Positions 21,860 through 32,000 of a stretch of DNA of 64,000 nt are shown piece after piece; the first letter of the stretch is position 1; each line of letters opens with the position of its first letter. The notes under the pieces were generated by a model. That model did no database searches. It was not told the origin of the DNA and saw nothing but the letters and a program-made list of their open reading frames with translations. Source of the stretch: Clarkia xantiana subsp. parviflora. Lineage: Eukaryota; Streptophyta; Magnoliopsida; Myrtales; Onagraceae. The position numbers and the translations under genes were made by a program. The DNA lies in contig JAPTYO010000020.1 in NCBI GenBank assembly GCA_036873135.1, positions 7,060,081 through 7,124,080 of the forward strand, in the 5' to 3' direction.

Positions 21860-22928
21860 TGTTGGATCATAAAGTACGGCTAAGCCTGGCGAGGCTCTTC
21901 TGGTTCTCGCCTTGGTGTCCCTTTGAAGTTGGAAAGCTTTGTGGGCTAGCTTGGTCTTCACGGCAAGACTACTCTTTGCGAGACCTGGAAAAGGCGGGGC
22001 TGTTCGATTCCACTCCAAAGCTTAAGTTAGTATGCATTCTAATAGTGATAAATCTTAATGAAATGAATATAGAGAGCTTACTATTTGTAGGGGTCTCAAA
22101 CCCACTTACAAGGGTGGTGTCTGCCTTCTCTTATTGGTTGACAAGGGTGGTGGCCGCCTTACTCTCACTGGTGGAGATGGGAGGCACTTGTGTCAGCAGG
22201 TGACAAGCAGGTCGCCACCTTTTCTTCCTTAGTTTGAGGGGTTTTCTTCTAAGTAGGTGACAAGCAGGTTGCCACCTATTCTTTCTTAGGAGGAAGGTTT
22301 CTTCTAAAAAGGTTGCCACTTGGTCTCTACTTTGGTGGTTCTGCCTTGACGACTTGACGCCTTGACGCCTTGATGACTTGTCGCCTTGACGACTTGTCGA
22401 CTTGACGACTTGTCGACTTGGCGAATTCTGGGTTGTCGACTTGACGGCTTCTGGGTTGAAGTCGTGGAGACTTTTGGGTTGACGCCTTAACGAATTGGCG
22501 ACTTCTGGGTTGACGCCTTGACGACTTGGCGACTTCTGGGTTGACACCTTGACGACATGGCGACTTCTGGGTCGACGTCTTGATGACTTGGCGAATTTTG
22601 GGTTGACGCCTTAATGCCTAGATGACACTTTAGGTTGACACCTTAGCGCCTTGATGATATTTCAGGCTGACACCTTAACGCCTTCCCTGGAGGTGCCGCC
22701 AGTTCAATTCTTCTGAGAGGTCCCGACTTTAGTGGTCCCGACTTTGTTGTCTGAGGGTCCCGACTTTAGTGCTCCCAACTTTGTTGTCTGAGGGTCCCTA
22801 CTTTAGTGGTCTCGACTTTAGTGGTCCCGACTTTGTTATCTGAGGGTCCCGAATTTAGTGTTTGAGAACTTTTCCGTATAAATGGTACGCTCTTGGTATG
22901 GTCGTATGTAATAAATCACGATCCAACA
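21860..22928 (-). mobile_element. 5' LTR of the repeat-only element
   Basis: The LTR is 1069 bp and closely related to 17785-18784, with additional copies of TCCCGACTTTAGTGG-type and TTGACGACTTG-type repeats. It ends CGATCCAACA next to the CCTAG duplication. Confidence 0.9.
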
Positions 22929-22933
22929 CCTAG

Positions 22934-23882
22934 TACCAGGAATCGAGCCTTACTGAAGGGCGACAGTTATCTTCTCCAACTCGTGAAACTCCCAAACAGC
23001 TTGACTCTCTAAGGAACGAGGGGCTTCAGTACCCCTAGAGGCGATGATCAGCCAGGAGACGCCAACTCGACGAAAGAAATTATGATCCTTCCATTGTAAG
23101 TCTCCAGCCCTACAACGAAGTCCGTAGTAACCTTCCCTAATAAAGAGACCTTATTCTTGTGCCACCGCGATTTGAAGGAAAATGTCTCAAAATCGTTGCC
23201 TTCCAACCTGTAAAAGCTCCCTAAAGATGCCAAGGTCGTATCTCCAACCTTGGACATCACAAAGACAATAGAAACCCACCCAGAAACGGAGGGCGTTGAC
23301 GGAAAGTTGGCATGGGTGGATGCCATAAAACTCGTAGAGCTCTAAGAGGTCGGGGCAAAAGGGGAATCGAATCTTTGCCTCAATCTGCTTCGAAAAAATG
23401 GCGACTTCATCTTCCAAAGGGAATTTCTGTTGTTTAGTGGTGCCACCATATCAAGGTCTCTCCGCATCTGTGAAGTTGGCTCGATTCATCGCCTCATTAA
23501 AAGATGAGGCATACAAGAGGTTCCGCCTAGGGTTTACAAAAGGAGAATGAAAGAAAGAAGACGAAACGTTACATGAAGGATTTCTACTGGAAGCCATAGG
23601 AGTCCTGGAAAGATAACAAATAAAAGAAGTTTCTTGAGAAGGATCGTGAGATCCAAAAGAATCGATTCTGACCAAAATCCTATTGTCAGGGGATCAAGGC
23701 CGTGGAAATTACAGATTAATGACGAAGACACTAAACTTGTTAGCCATGATGAATCACGATAACGATGAGATATTTAGAGAGAAAACAAGAGGATGAAGAT
23801 GAAGTGGTGAAAAGTGAAACCATACATTTATATTGGAAGAAGACAGGTGAATCGACCACTCATCATTTATTTCTTCCTTTTC
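22934..23882 (-). pseudogene. Antisense ORF of E3, 5' part
   Basis: The minus strand carries an ATG at 23747-23745, followed by broken frames. The segment at 23417-23187 encodes IEAKIRFPFCPDLLELYEF, then a CQLSVNALRFWVGF motif. It corresponds to the Transposase_28-like domain of E1 and E2 and is closest to E1. A TATA-like TATAAATG lies at 23832-23825 on the minus strand. The repeat-only element cut off the rest on the left. On the right a solo LTR separates it from the 3' end of E3. Confidence 0.7.
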
Positions 23883-24045
23883 ACTGCTGTAAACACTCGA
23901 TTTTGATCCGGACGTAACGTCTTTACACATGACGCGTCATATTTAGATGTGTCAAGTCACGAACTGTCCAAAAATGCTCATGTGCATATTAGAGTAATAA
24001 ATAAATATATATTTGTAAAATATCTCAGTTATATTCGAAATATTT

Positions 24046-24048
<3 letters not shown>

Positions 24049-24094
<46 letters not shown>
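24049..24094. repeat. (TA)n microsatellite
   Basis: An uninterrupted TA run of about 23 units lies within the solo LTR. Confidence 0.97.
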
Positions 24095-24099
<5 letters not shown>

Positions 24100-24411
24100 T
24101 ATTATCTGTGAGGTATTTATCTACATGTATTATTTCTTATTATTTATGAATAGATATATGTAAGGTATTTATCCGTAGGAATTTATCTGTAAGTTATTTA
24201 TCATTTTAATATTTAGGAGATCTTATTTGTAACCTAGATTAGTTTTACTATAAATAGGGGTCAGGGTTACATGTAAAGAGAAAAAAAACATCATAACAAT
24301 AATAATACAAGTTGGCTCGCAACCCGTGCAAATTTTGTATTTTAGTGCAATTTTTTTTCTCCGCCGTTATTCCATCTGGAGGTCGTCGACTCGGCCAGCT
24401 CCACCACCACT

Positions 24412-24417
24412 CTCTCT

Positions 24418-24504
<87 letters not shown>
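24412..24504. repeat. (CT)n microsatellite
   Basis: A CT run, pure from about 24424, holds about 40 units. It lies in the transcribed-side part of the solo LTR, downstream of its TATA box. Confidence 0.97.
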
Positions 24505-24507
<3 letters not shown>

Positions 24508-25239
24508 CGATGCAGCCTTCCCCTGACCACGACCAGAGCTCCGCGCCTGCTGCTCTGCCCGTTCCCGGCGCTCCACCTGTTGCTCCGCCTCTCGCCGGTC
24601 ACCGCTCTCGCCGTCGACCCTCATCCCCGGTCGCTGGTCCATGGTCCCGTTGCTGGCCATGTAAGTTCCACTACCTTTTTTTCTTTTCTTTTTCTTTTAT
24701 TTATTTATTTATTATTTTTATTACTTTATCATTTATTAATTATATTTTTCTGTTTTTATATTATTATTATTATTTTTATTTATATTATATTATATTATAT
24801 TATATTATATTATATTATATTTAGGTTTAAATTTAATTAATTTAGACTAAGTGAAACTTGATTACTCAAATTATGTTTATGTGAAGGTGCTAAGTTATGT
24901 GTTGATGTAAATATGTTCGATAGTGCTATTAGGTTTTATTTTGTTTTTTTTTTTTATAAAATTAGTTATATTAGATATTACATAACAATAAAGTTGGCAA
25001 ATTAAGTAAATTGAGTACCGAAAGGGCGTAGTTAAAAAATTATATTTTTAATCCGTATTAGAACTGCGACTATGAATTTTTTATCGTAGACCGATTTTAT
25101 ACCTAGATGTTTAATTCGTTAGTTGCTTAGGTAATTTTGGATTCTAGTTAGCCTACTAATTAACTAGTGGTCACTCTTTCAAAATTCATCGTTTTTCAAA
25201 ACTTTTTCGCCTTAAGTTAGATTTAGGTCTGACAACTGC

Positions 25240-26206
25240 GGTAATAAATGACCTCCTTGGATAACTTACTTCCTTGGGAAGACTCCCCAAAAAATGGTCA
25301 TTGTAAATCATTTATAAGAAGAGGAAACGACTTCCAGTCCCAACGCCATGAAGGGCTAAGGAAGGGACGCCCCTTGAGATAGTTTCAGAGAATAGAAAAC
25401 TCCAAGTAAGATCCCACAAAGTCATCAAAGATTAAGGTAAATAAGCTGAAAAGGAGAACTTGACACAGGTCATTACCTCTTTCGAAGAAAAAGCTAACGA
25501 CCAATTTCTCGGGGACAAGTGTTGGGCTCTTAAATAAGGGAATTCAGAGTCGACAATCGTCAAGTCGGGAATGGAAATTCGACGACACAAAAGAATGCAC
25601 GTAGAAAGACGAAGACAGAATGTCGGCAGCCCTTTATAAAAAGAGACGACGACTACAGGTGGGAGGCTAGCATCACTTAAGAAACCCTTCCTCTTAAGGA
25701 ACGGTGAGGTGGTGGCATGTTTCCCACCTACCATAGAAGAAACTTTCATTCTTAAGGAATGGTGAAGTGGCGACTTACTTGTCACCAACTACAGAGAAAC
25801 CTTCATTCTTAAGGAATGGTGAGGTGGTGACCTTCTTACGTCGACTACAGGAGAAAACCTTTCTTCCTAAGGAAGGCTGAGGTGACGACCTATTTGTCAC
25901 CTGCTCCGATCGCCATAAAAGGAAACCCTTCCGAAAGGGTAACACGGTCATCTATGTCGGTAAACTAAACCCTATAAATAGCAAGGTGTTTATCATGCAT
26001 ACATACTTTTTTTACACTGATATCCATAAACTGACTTAACCTTCAGAGTAGAATCAGGGGGATAATCCCCACCCCTTTCCGAGGTCCTCGCCAAACACTC
26101 GCGCCAGGAGGAGCTAGCGGCCATCTGCGCCCAAAAGACCCAAAGACATGTAGAAGAGACTAAGAGAAATCTACACCAAGTTTAGCCAGACGATATTGAT
26201 CCAACA
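25240..26206 (+). mobile_element. 3' end and 3' LTR of E3
   Basis: Bases 25240-25519 match the type of sequence that precedes the LTR in E1, ending in a polypurine tract TTTCTCGGGGACAAG. The LTR starts TGTTGGGCTC at 25520 and ends TTGATCCAACA at 26206 (687 bp). It holds AAGGAAYGGTGARGTGGYG-type repeats of about 57-60 bp (25680-25900) and a TATA box CCCTATAAATAGC. It is diverged from both the E1 LTR and the fragment at 17481-17772. Confidence 0.82.
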
Positions 26207-27937
26207 ACAGTCAATCAATATCTTTGTATTTAAATTTATAGAGCCCTAATTATATAGTAATAAATAAAGTAAAAAATATGATCAGTTCAAGAACATAAAA
26301 TGTCCTAAACAAATTCAACAGCTTGGTGATGAGGAGTAGATCAAGTTCAACAAGAGAAATAAGGCTCCCTCAAAGAAAATCTAGCTAGCCGCAGCCATGC
26401 ACGACAAGCTATACCAGAAAGGGCACCAAATACGACAAAATCATAGACAATCCAATTAAAGAACACGAAAGACCACATGAGAGAATCGAAGATGGTAGAA
26501 AGTTCCAATGTAGACAAGACGAAAAAACAAACTATAGATGCATCATTGAACGAGGAATATCAGTGGACTAGCGTACGTTGTGGTTGTCGAAGAATTACAT
26601 TTCGTCTATAAAAAATTACAATTTCGTCCGTAAAAACTTGTTTTGTCGTTAAGCCAAATCGTTGGAAATATTATGCTGGTTTAGTTGCAATCGGCAATAG
26701 TTTTTGCCGATAAAATTTGGTAAAAAAAATCGTTAGGAAAACATTGACTATTTTTCCGACGAAATTTAATCGTAACTCCCCCCCCCCCCCCCCTCAGCTT
26801 GTAATAGTTTACTGACGATTTTATTTTGTCGACAAATATGATTTTTTGATGAGAGAGGTTTCGTTGGCGAAAACCTTTGCCCTCAAATCTAAGGGTGGGC
26901 GCAGACGGGCTCAAACGAGTTTTCTTGAAGAATAATGCCCGCCCATAAATTTTCCGACTTTTTGGGTTTTTTTATTTTCGGGCTCAGTCGGAGGACTCTG
27001 TTTTAAACCAGTTAACAGAAATATAGAAATACATATTATAAATAAATCTATATATATCTCATTTTTTGTGAAATTTATGTTATTTTTGGTAATTATGGTA
27101 TATAATTAGACATAATGTTTACACCATTTAAAAAGTATGCATGAATTGATATATATCATAATTTTACATTTATTAAAAAAAATAAGGAGACTATATTTAA
27201 AATATATAAAGTAAAATTAATTTAATTAATAATTATTAAAACATTTGAAATTAAAAATGCTAAATATATAATTAAAAATGATCATATAAAATGTGAAGAA
27301 AATAAATACTCATGATTTTTTTTATAAGATATGAAAATATAAAGATAAAAGTGTACATGACTTCAAAATAAAACATCTAAAATTTATAAAATCATATACT
27401 GATTAGAAAAAAAGAAAAGAAAAGAATGAAGTAGCATAAAAATAAAAATTCAATAGAATAAATTTAAGAATAGATTTTACTACATCTCCTATTTTATATT
27501 TCATACTTTCAAATGAAGAATTTTTGTATCATACTATATTTGTTTCAAACCTGATTTACTTTTATTTTTGTTTTAAAATTTTAATTTCAAGTAGTCTTTG
27601 AAAAAATAATCTACAAAAATGTTTGTTTGTTCGTTTTTTTAATGAATTTTCATCATAATTTTCATTTTTGAATTTTTTTTAGTTTTATATTTTAGACATT
27701 TTCTCCTTATTTTTTTTAAATCATGATCTTTTTTGTTTTCTTTAGTTTCATTTGTAACATAATGTAAACTTTAGTATGCAAGTAAAAATATAGATGATTA
27801 AAAAAGTGTTCATTACCAAATTGCTAGTTGAACTTTACATGAATGTGCAATTTGCTAGCCGAACTTTTTCTTGTAGCAAATTACTAGTTGAACTTTCTAT
27901 ATTTTTACAAAAAGCTAGTCCAGTTCATCTTCTTGTT
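26207..27937. other. AT-rich intergenic region with a C16 run
   Basis: I see no gene here. A run of 16 C lies at 26778-26793. Around 26590-26880 motifs such as CCGACGAAATTTAATCG and TTTTGCCGATAAAATTTGG recall subterminal repeats of CACTA-like transposons. No termini could be defined. Confidence 0.5.
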
Positions 27938-28409
27938 GGGTCTTTCTACCACACTTCATAAGAACTATGCTTGTGGTATTTTTTTTTTTTGGCATTTCTC
28001 TATAATCCTAAATGTGACCCCTATAGAGGATTTGACATTAACAATCGTGTGATGCAAATTATAGGTGTAACTAAAAAAATGCATACTTTTAAAGTTTTGC
28101 ATATGTTATAATTAAGTCACCTCAAGTAAAAAGAGCACACATATAGTGCGTCTGGAGTGATTTTCTAACATGATTGTGGAGCACCATGCTTATGCTTTCT
28201 CTATTGCTAGGGTGGACTTAATTGTAACATATGTAAAACATTAAAAATATGAATTTTTTCCGTTACACTTAATATTTGTATCATATTATTACCAATATCA
28301 ATTTCCATATAGAGTATACTTCATAAAAATAGAAAAATGTAAAAAAAAAAAAAAAAAAAAAAAAAACTACCACAATCATTATGCTTGTGGAGCATAGTAG
28401 AAAGACATG
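27938..28409. mobile_element. Long imperfect hairpin (foldback MITE)
   Basis: The left arm, starting GTCTTTCTACCACAC, is matched on the opposite strand by the right arm ending GTAGAAAGACATG. Pairing continues inward (ATGCTTGTGGTA; GTGTAACTAAAAAAATGCATA; GCATATGTTATAATTAAGTC), so nearly the whole 470 bp folds back with arms over 200 bp. A poly(A) run of about 27 lies at 28340-28366. No clear target duplication was found. Confidence 0.75.
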
Positions 28410-29059
28410 TTTTTGAAGCATGTTAGGAAATCCCATTCCCTTAACCTTTAGCAAAAAATGCTTTAAAAATGAAATATATACATGAAACCCATGTAACCCA
28501 AAAATAATTTATTAAAATATTTTCAAAATGTATTTTACATAAATTGTTTATGATTTAGTTTTTTGAATTTTGGAGTTATATATTGACCTCATATATATTT
28601 TTTGCATGATGTATATCATTTTAAGATTATATTCGAGATATTTTTTACATAAAAATTGAATTGATTTTTGAAGTATAGCGTCTGGCTTTAAAAGAAAAAA
28701 TTGATGAACTAATAAACTGTACATTCAAAAAAGTTTAGCTAGCTATTTTCTAATAATAAAAAATCGATAGAACTGAATATATATATTAATAAAAGTTTAG
28801 CTAATCAATATAGTAAATTGCACATTAAGATAAAGTTCAGATATCAATTGGGTAATTAACTATAAAAATCATATATGCTATATGCATATGGGATTGGCGA
28901 TCCACAGATCAAATGTACATTGTTGCTCTGGTGAAAGGAAAACAATATAGCGAGCGGAGCGGAACTCCGTCAAGTCCAATTTAAAAGCAAGCAATTTTGA
29001 AGTTTGAAACCTCTGAATCGAGAAGATTTCGTCCGCCCCAAAATCCAGACCTTTGAGAG
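28410..29059. other. AT-rich upstream region of the mannosidase gene
   Basis: No coding sequence is visible. It should contain the promoter and 5' UTR of the downstream gene. No TATA box could be assigned with confidence. Confidence 0.5.
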
Positions 29060-32000
29060 ATGAGATCATTGATTCGTCACCTCGTCCTCTTGATTTTGCT
29101 AACAGATACCAACTTCTTGACGGACCAAGTTCGTGCAGATGGCGTCACACCTGCGGAAGCTAAGCTGCTTAGGGACGAGGTAATTGCAGCTTCGTTATTC
29201 AATGGAGTGCCCCTGAAATACTGGTTTTGGTAGAAGGCGATCTAACTTGTGTAAAAGATTTATTTTTAAAAATAAAATCTTGTTGAGAGTTGAAAACTGG
29301 GGTTTTGACCTGACAATGACTTTCGGACTCCTGATAATAGGGTCAATGAACCTTGTATTGAGCAATCTGAAATCAGGTCATTTTCATTTTTGCTCAGTGG
29401 AAAACTGTGTCTTGCTGGAATTAGGACAAGGAATGGTTCTCTTTGTTATGAGTATTAGGGGAAGTCCAACCTTGTTTGATGGCAAGAGATGTTTTTAATG
29501 ATGAGGCCAACCACTATGGTTTACAAAGGGAAACATCATGGAAACTGTCACCCTTCTGTCAAGGCTTGACGATTTTGTAATTCTTACTGGTGGTTTAATA
29601 ACTCTTGCTGTTTTTTTATTTTTTTGCAGAAAAAGTTTTTTAATAACAGGTCCAGTGCATGGGCTTATTTTAATACTTTGTACTTAAAGTTTCAGCTAAT
29701 TCATTTGATCAGGGTCTTTAGTCAGCTACTAAAATGTACAAGTACCTTTGCTTTGGCTTCAGTGTTAGTTCCTTTCTATGTATTGATAGAGGGGTCTGGA
29801 CTTGATCAGTGCCTCTCTGACTTGAGAGCAAAATATATTGGCTGAAATGTTCAAGACAGTAGTTCATCTCTTTTTGGTCTTACATTTAATTTAACTGCAA
29901 CTGTATTTGGTTACCATCAAATTGCAACAAAATTCTCTTAGTGAAATTACGTTTGGTGGAAAGATGTGTCACTGCAGAACCGGTGGATATTAAGCTAGTC
30001 TCTCCATTATGCAACATCTAACTTTTTGTATCCTTTTGATGACACGGGCCTTGCAGGTACGTGAAATGTTCTATCATGCGTTCGATGGGTACATGGAGCA
30101 TGCTTTTCCTCAGGATGAGCTGAGGCCTATGTCTTGTGGAGGTGAAGACACAATAGGCAGTTATGCTTTAACTTTGGTAATTGTTCCCCATCTTTATCAT
30201 CCTTTTTCATTTCCGGTATTCGTTATTTGTCAGGTTTCTAACATTTAGGATTTCAGATTGACTCCTTGGACACATTAGCTCTACTTGGTGATCAAATGCG
30301 GTTTGCCTCTTCTGTTGAATGGATTGGTAAAAATCTACGCTTCGATATTGTGAGTATTGCCGTTACTTTGTCTTGTTGGAGCTGCTACCTGGATTTTATG
30401 CTGATTAGGTTGGGATGGTATCCAGTATCTGATTTTAGGATAGACACTTACAATACATAATAATTTGTTTAGTATAGATTCTACTGTTGATAGTCGAAAC
30501 TATGAAAATGACACTCTTTCTCGTAAAAAGAATCTCTAAAAATGTATAAAAGAGGCATAGAAGGGGCGCCTGAACATTAAATGAAGGGATATAGAGAAGG
30601 TGGACATAGTATGGCATGGTCATAGCTAGACTTCTATTTAGTCAAATGAATTGCATTTCTGAATTAATTCTCATGAATCATCTTTCAATAAAAGGGTTTT
30701 GTACTCTGGTAATTCTTAGGGGTCCATGCTCCTCTGTAGATGTTGATAGTTCACGACTCTTAGATGACTGATGAAGGATTTCAGGGATTTTTTTTTTAAA
30801 TCCTTCACTGCTGACCAGCGCAACATTCACAAGAAAACAGATTGTTTTTGGGCTTCCTCTTCCCATTTTGAAGTGGATACACATGTATTGCATGTTAAAT
30901 ACTAACTAGCTCATTTTTGGTTTCTGAATTTCTAGAACAAGACGGTATCTGTTTTTGAGACAACAATTAGGATTCTTGGTGGGTTGCTTTCTGCGCATAT
31001 GATTGCAAATGACTACGCTACGGTATGAATTACCTTTTCTTTTTTTTTTCTTATCCGTTATTGTACCCCTTGCCAAGCATGATGATATTATAAGAAGCAT
31101 TCCGGTTTGGTTATAGCTGTTCAGAAGATCCATTGATTCTGTATTAGTGCTTTTATGTAAGTTGCACAAGTCTTGAGATAGGATTTGAACATCTTTTCCC
31201 AGGGAATGAGAATCCCTTCCTATGATGATCAATTACTTCACTTGGCTGAGGATCTTGCTCGGAGACTGCTACCTGCCTTTGATACCCCTACAGGTGATTG
31301 CTACTTGGTTACTTTTTTCTCTTATGTGCTGTAAATTTTTTTGTCACTATGGGCTGACAGACAGTTTACTAATGTGACAATAGATTATAGTCTGCTAACG
31401 GTTTGCCAATTCAATTGGCACGCTGGATAAAGTTTTCATTTGCAGTTGGCGGATACGGGATAGATAAATATTATGGTCTTACATAGTTATTGAAGAAATT
31501 TGAAATGGACGAAATTGCTGAGGCCTCAGTACATTTCTATTGCTTTATGTAATGTTTTCTGTTCTTTTTAAAACCCATGGCATCTCTTACCAACGATAGT
31601 GCAATCAACTGACGTGATCAAAGCAATATGGTGTTTTTAATATAGCTTGAGGATTCAAAATTTTGATATTCTCTTTTCATTATCGCGTTAGAGTTTTATG
31701 CGATGATGACCTAAATCCATAAATTGCATTGTTGCAGGTATTCCGTTTGGATCTGTTAATCTTTTGCATGGAGTTGATGAACATGAAAGCAAGGCAAAGC
31801 CTCTCTGCTTCTCCACATGCTACATAAAAGTTTTTTGTGAAGGCATGCTGTCTTTGCACTTTAATTAGAGGGGTCATATTCTGTTACTTTGCTGCAGAAT
31901 TTTTCTTATTTTCAGAATTCTCTGGATTACTTGAATTTATGCTAGATTATTGTGGTACTTTCTGTTTTGGTTACCGTTCCTTGAAGAAAAATATTTTTAT

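Larger units (their letters stand above)
17785..22928 (-). mobile_element. Non-autonomous LTR retrotransposon made almost entirely of tandem repeats
   Basis: LTRs lie at 17785-18784 and 21860-22928, both running from TGTTGGATCATAAA to CGATCCAACA on the plus strand. A perfect 5-bp target duplication CCTAG flanks the element (17780-17784 and 22929-22933). In minus-strand order it has the 5' LTR, a PBS (TGGCGCCGTTTTTGGGA), a GTCGTCGCC-rich array, a 97-bp array, a ~90-bp array, a polypurine tract (AAGTCTCGGGGGCCAG) and the 3' LTR. No gag, protease, RT or integrase can be read. It resembles a LARD-type derivative that relies on autonomous Tat/Retand relatives. Its sequence and termini differ from E1 and E2, but PBS and PPT are of the same type. 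Confidence 0.93.
23888..25234. mobile_element. Solo LTR with 5-bp target duplication
   Basis: The sequence starts TGTAAACACTCG, ends GGTCTGACA and is flanked on both sides by ACTGC (23883-23887 and 25235-25239). It contains (TA)n, a TATA box (CTATAAATAGGGG, about 24251), a long (CT)n and ATATT repeats. No coding internal region is present. The TGTAA(A)CAC start recalls chromovirus LTRs, but the family is not certain. The reading frames across the CT tract are artefacts of low complexity. Confidence 0.82.

Noticed and set aside
24312..24840. Open frames across the CT tract (LSLSLS and ERERER proteins)
   Set aside because: They are low-complexity translation of a microsatellite inside a solo LTR. 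A GTAAGT after 24660 looks like a donor but there is no supporting exon.
26590..26880. CACTA transposon end
   Set aside because: Subterminal-like motifs are present but no CACTA terminus or 3-bp target duplication was found.
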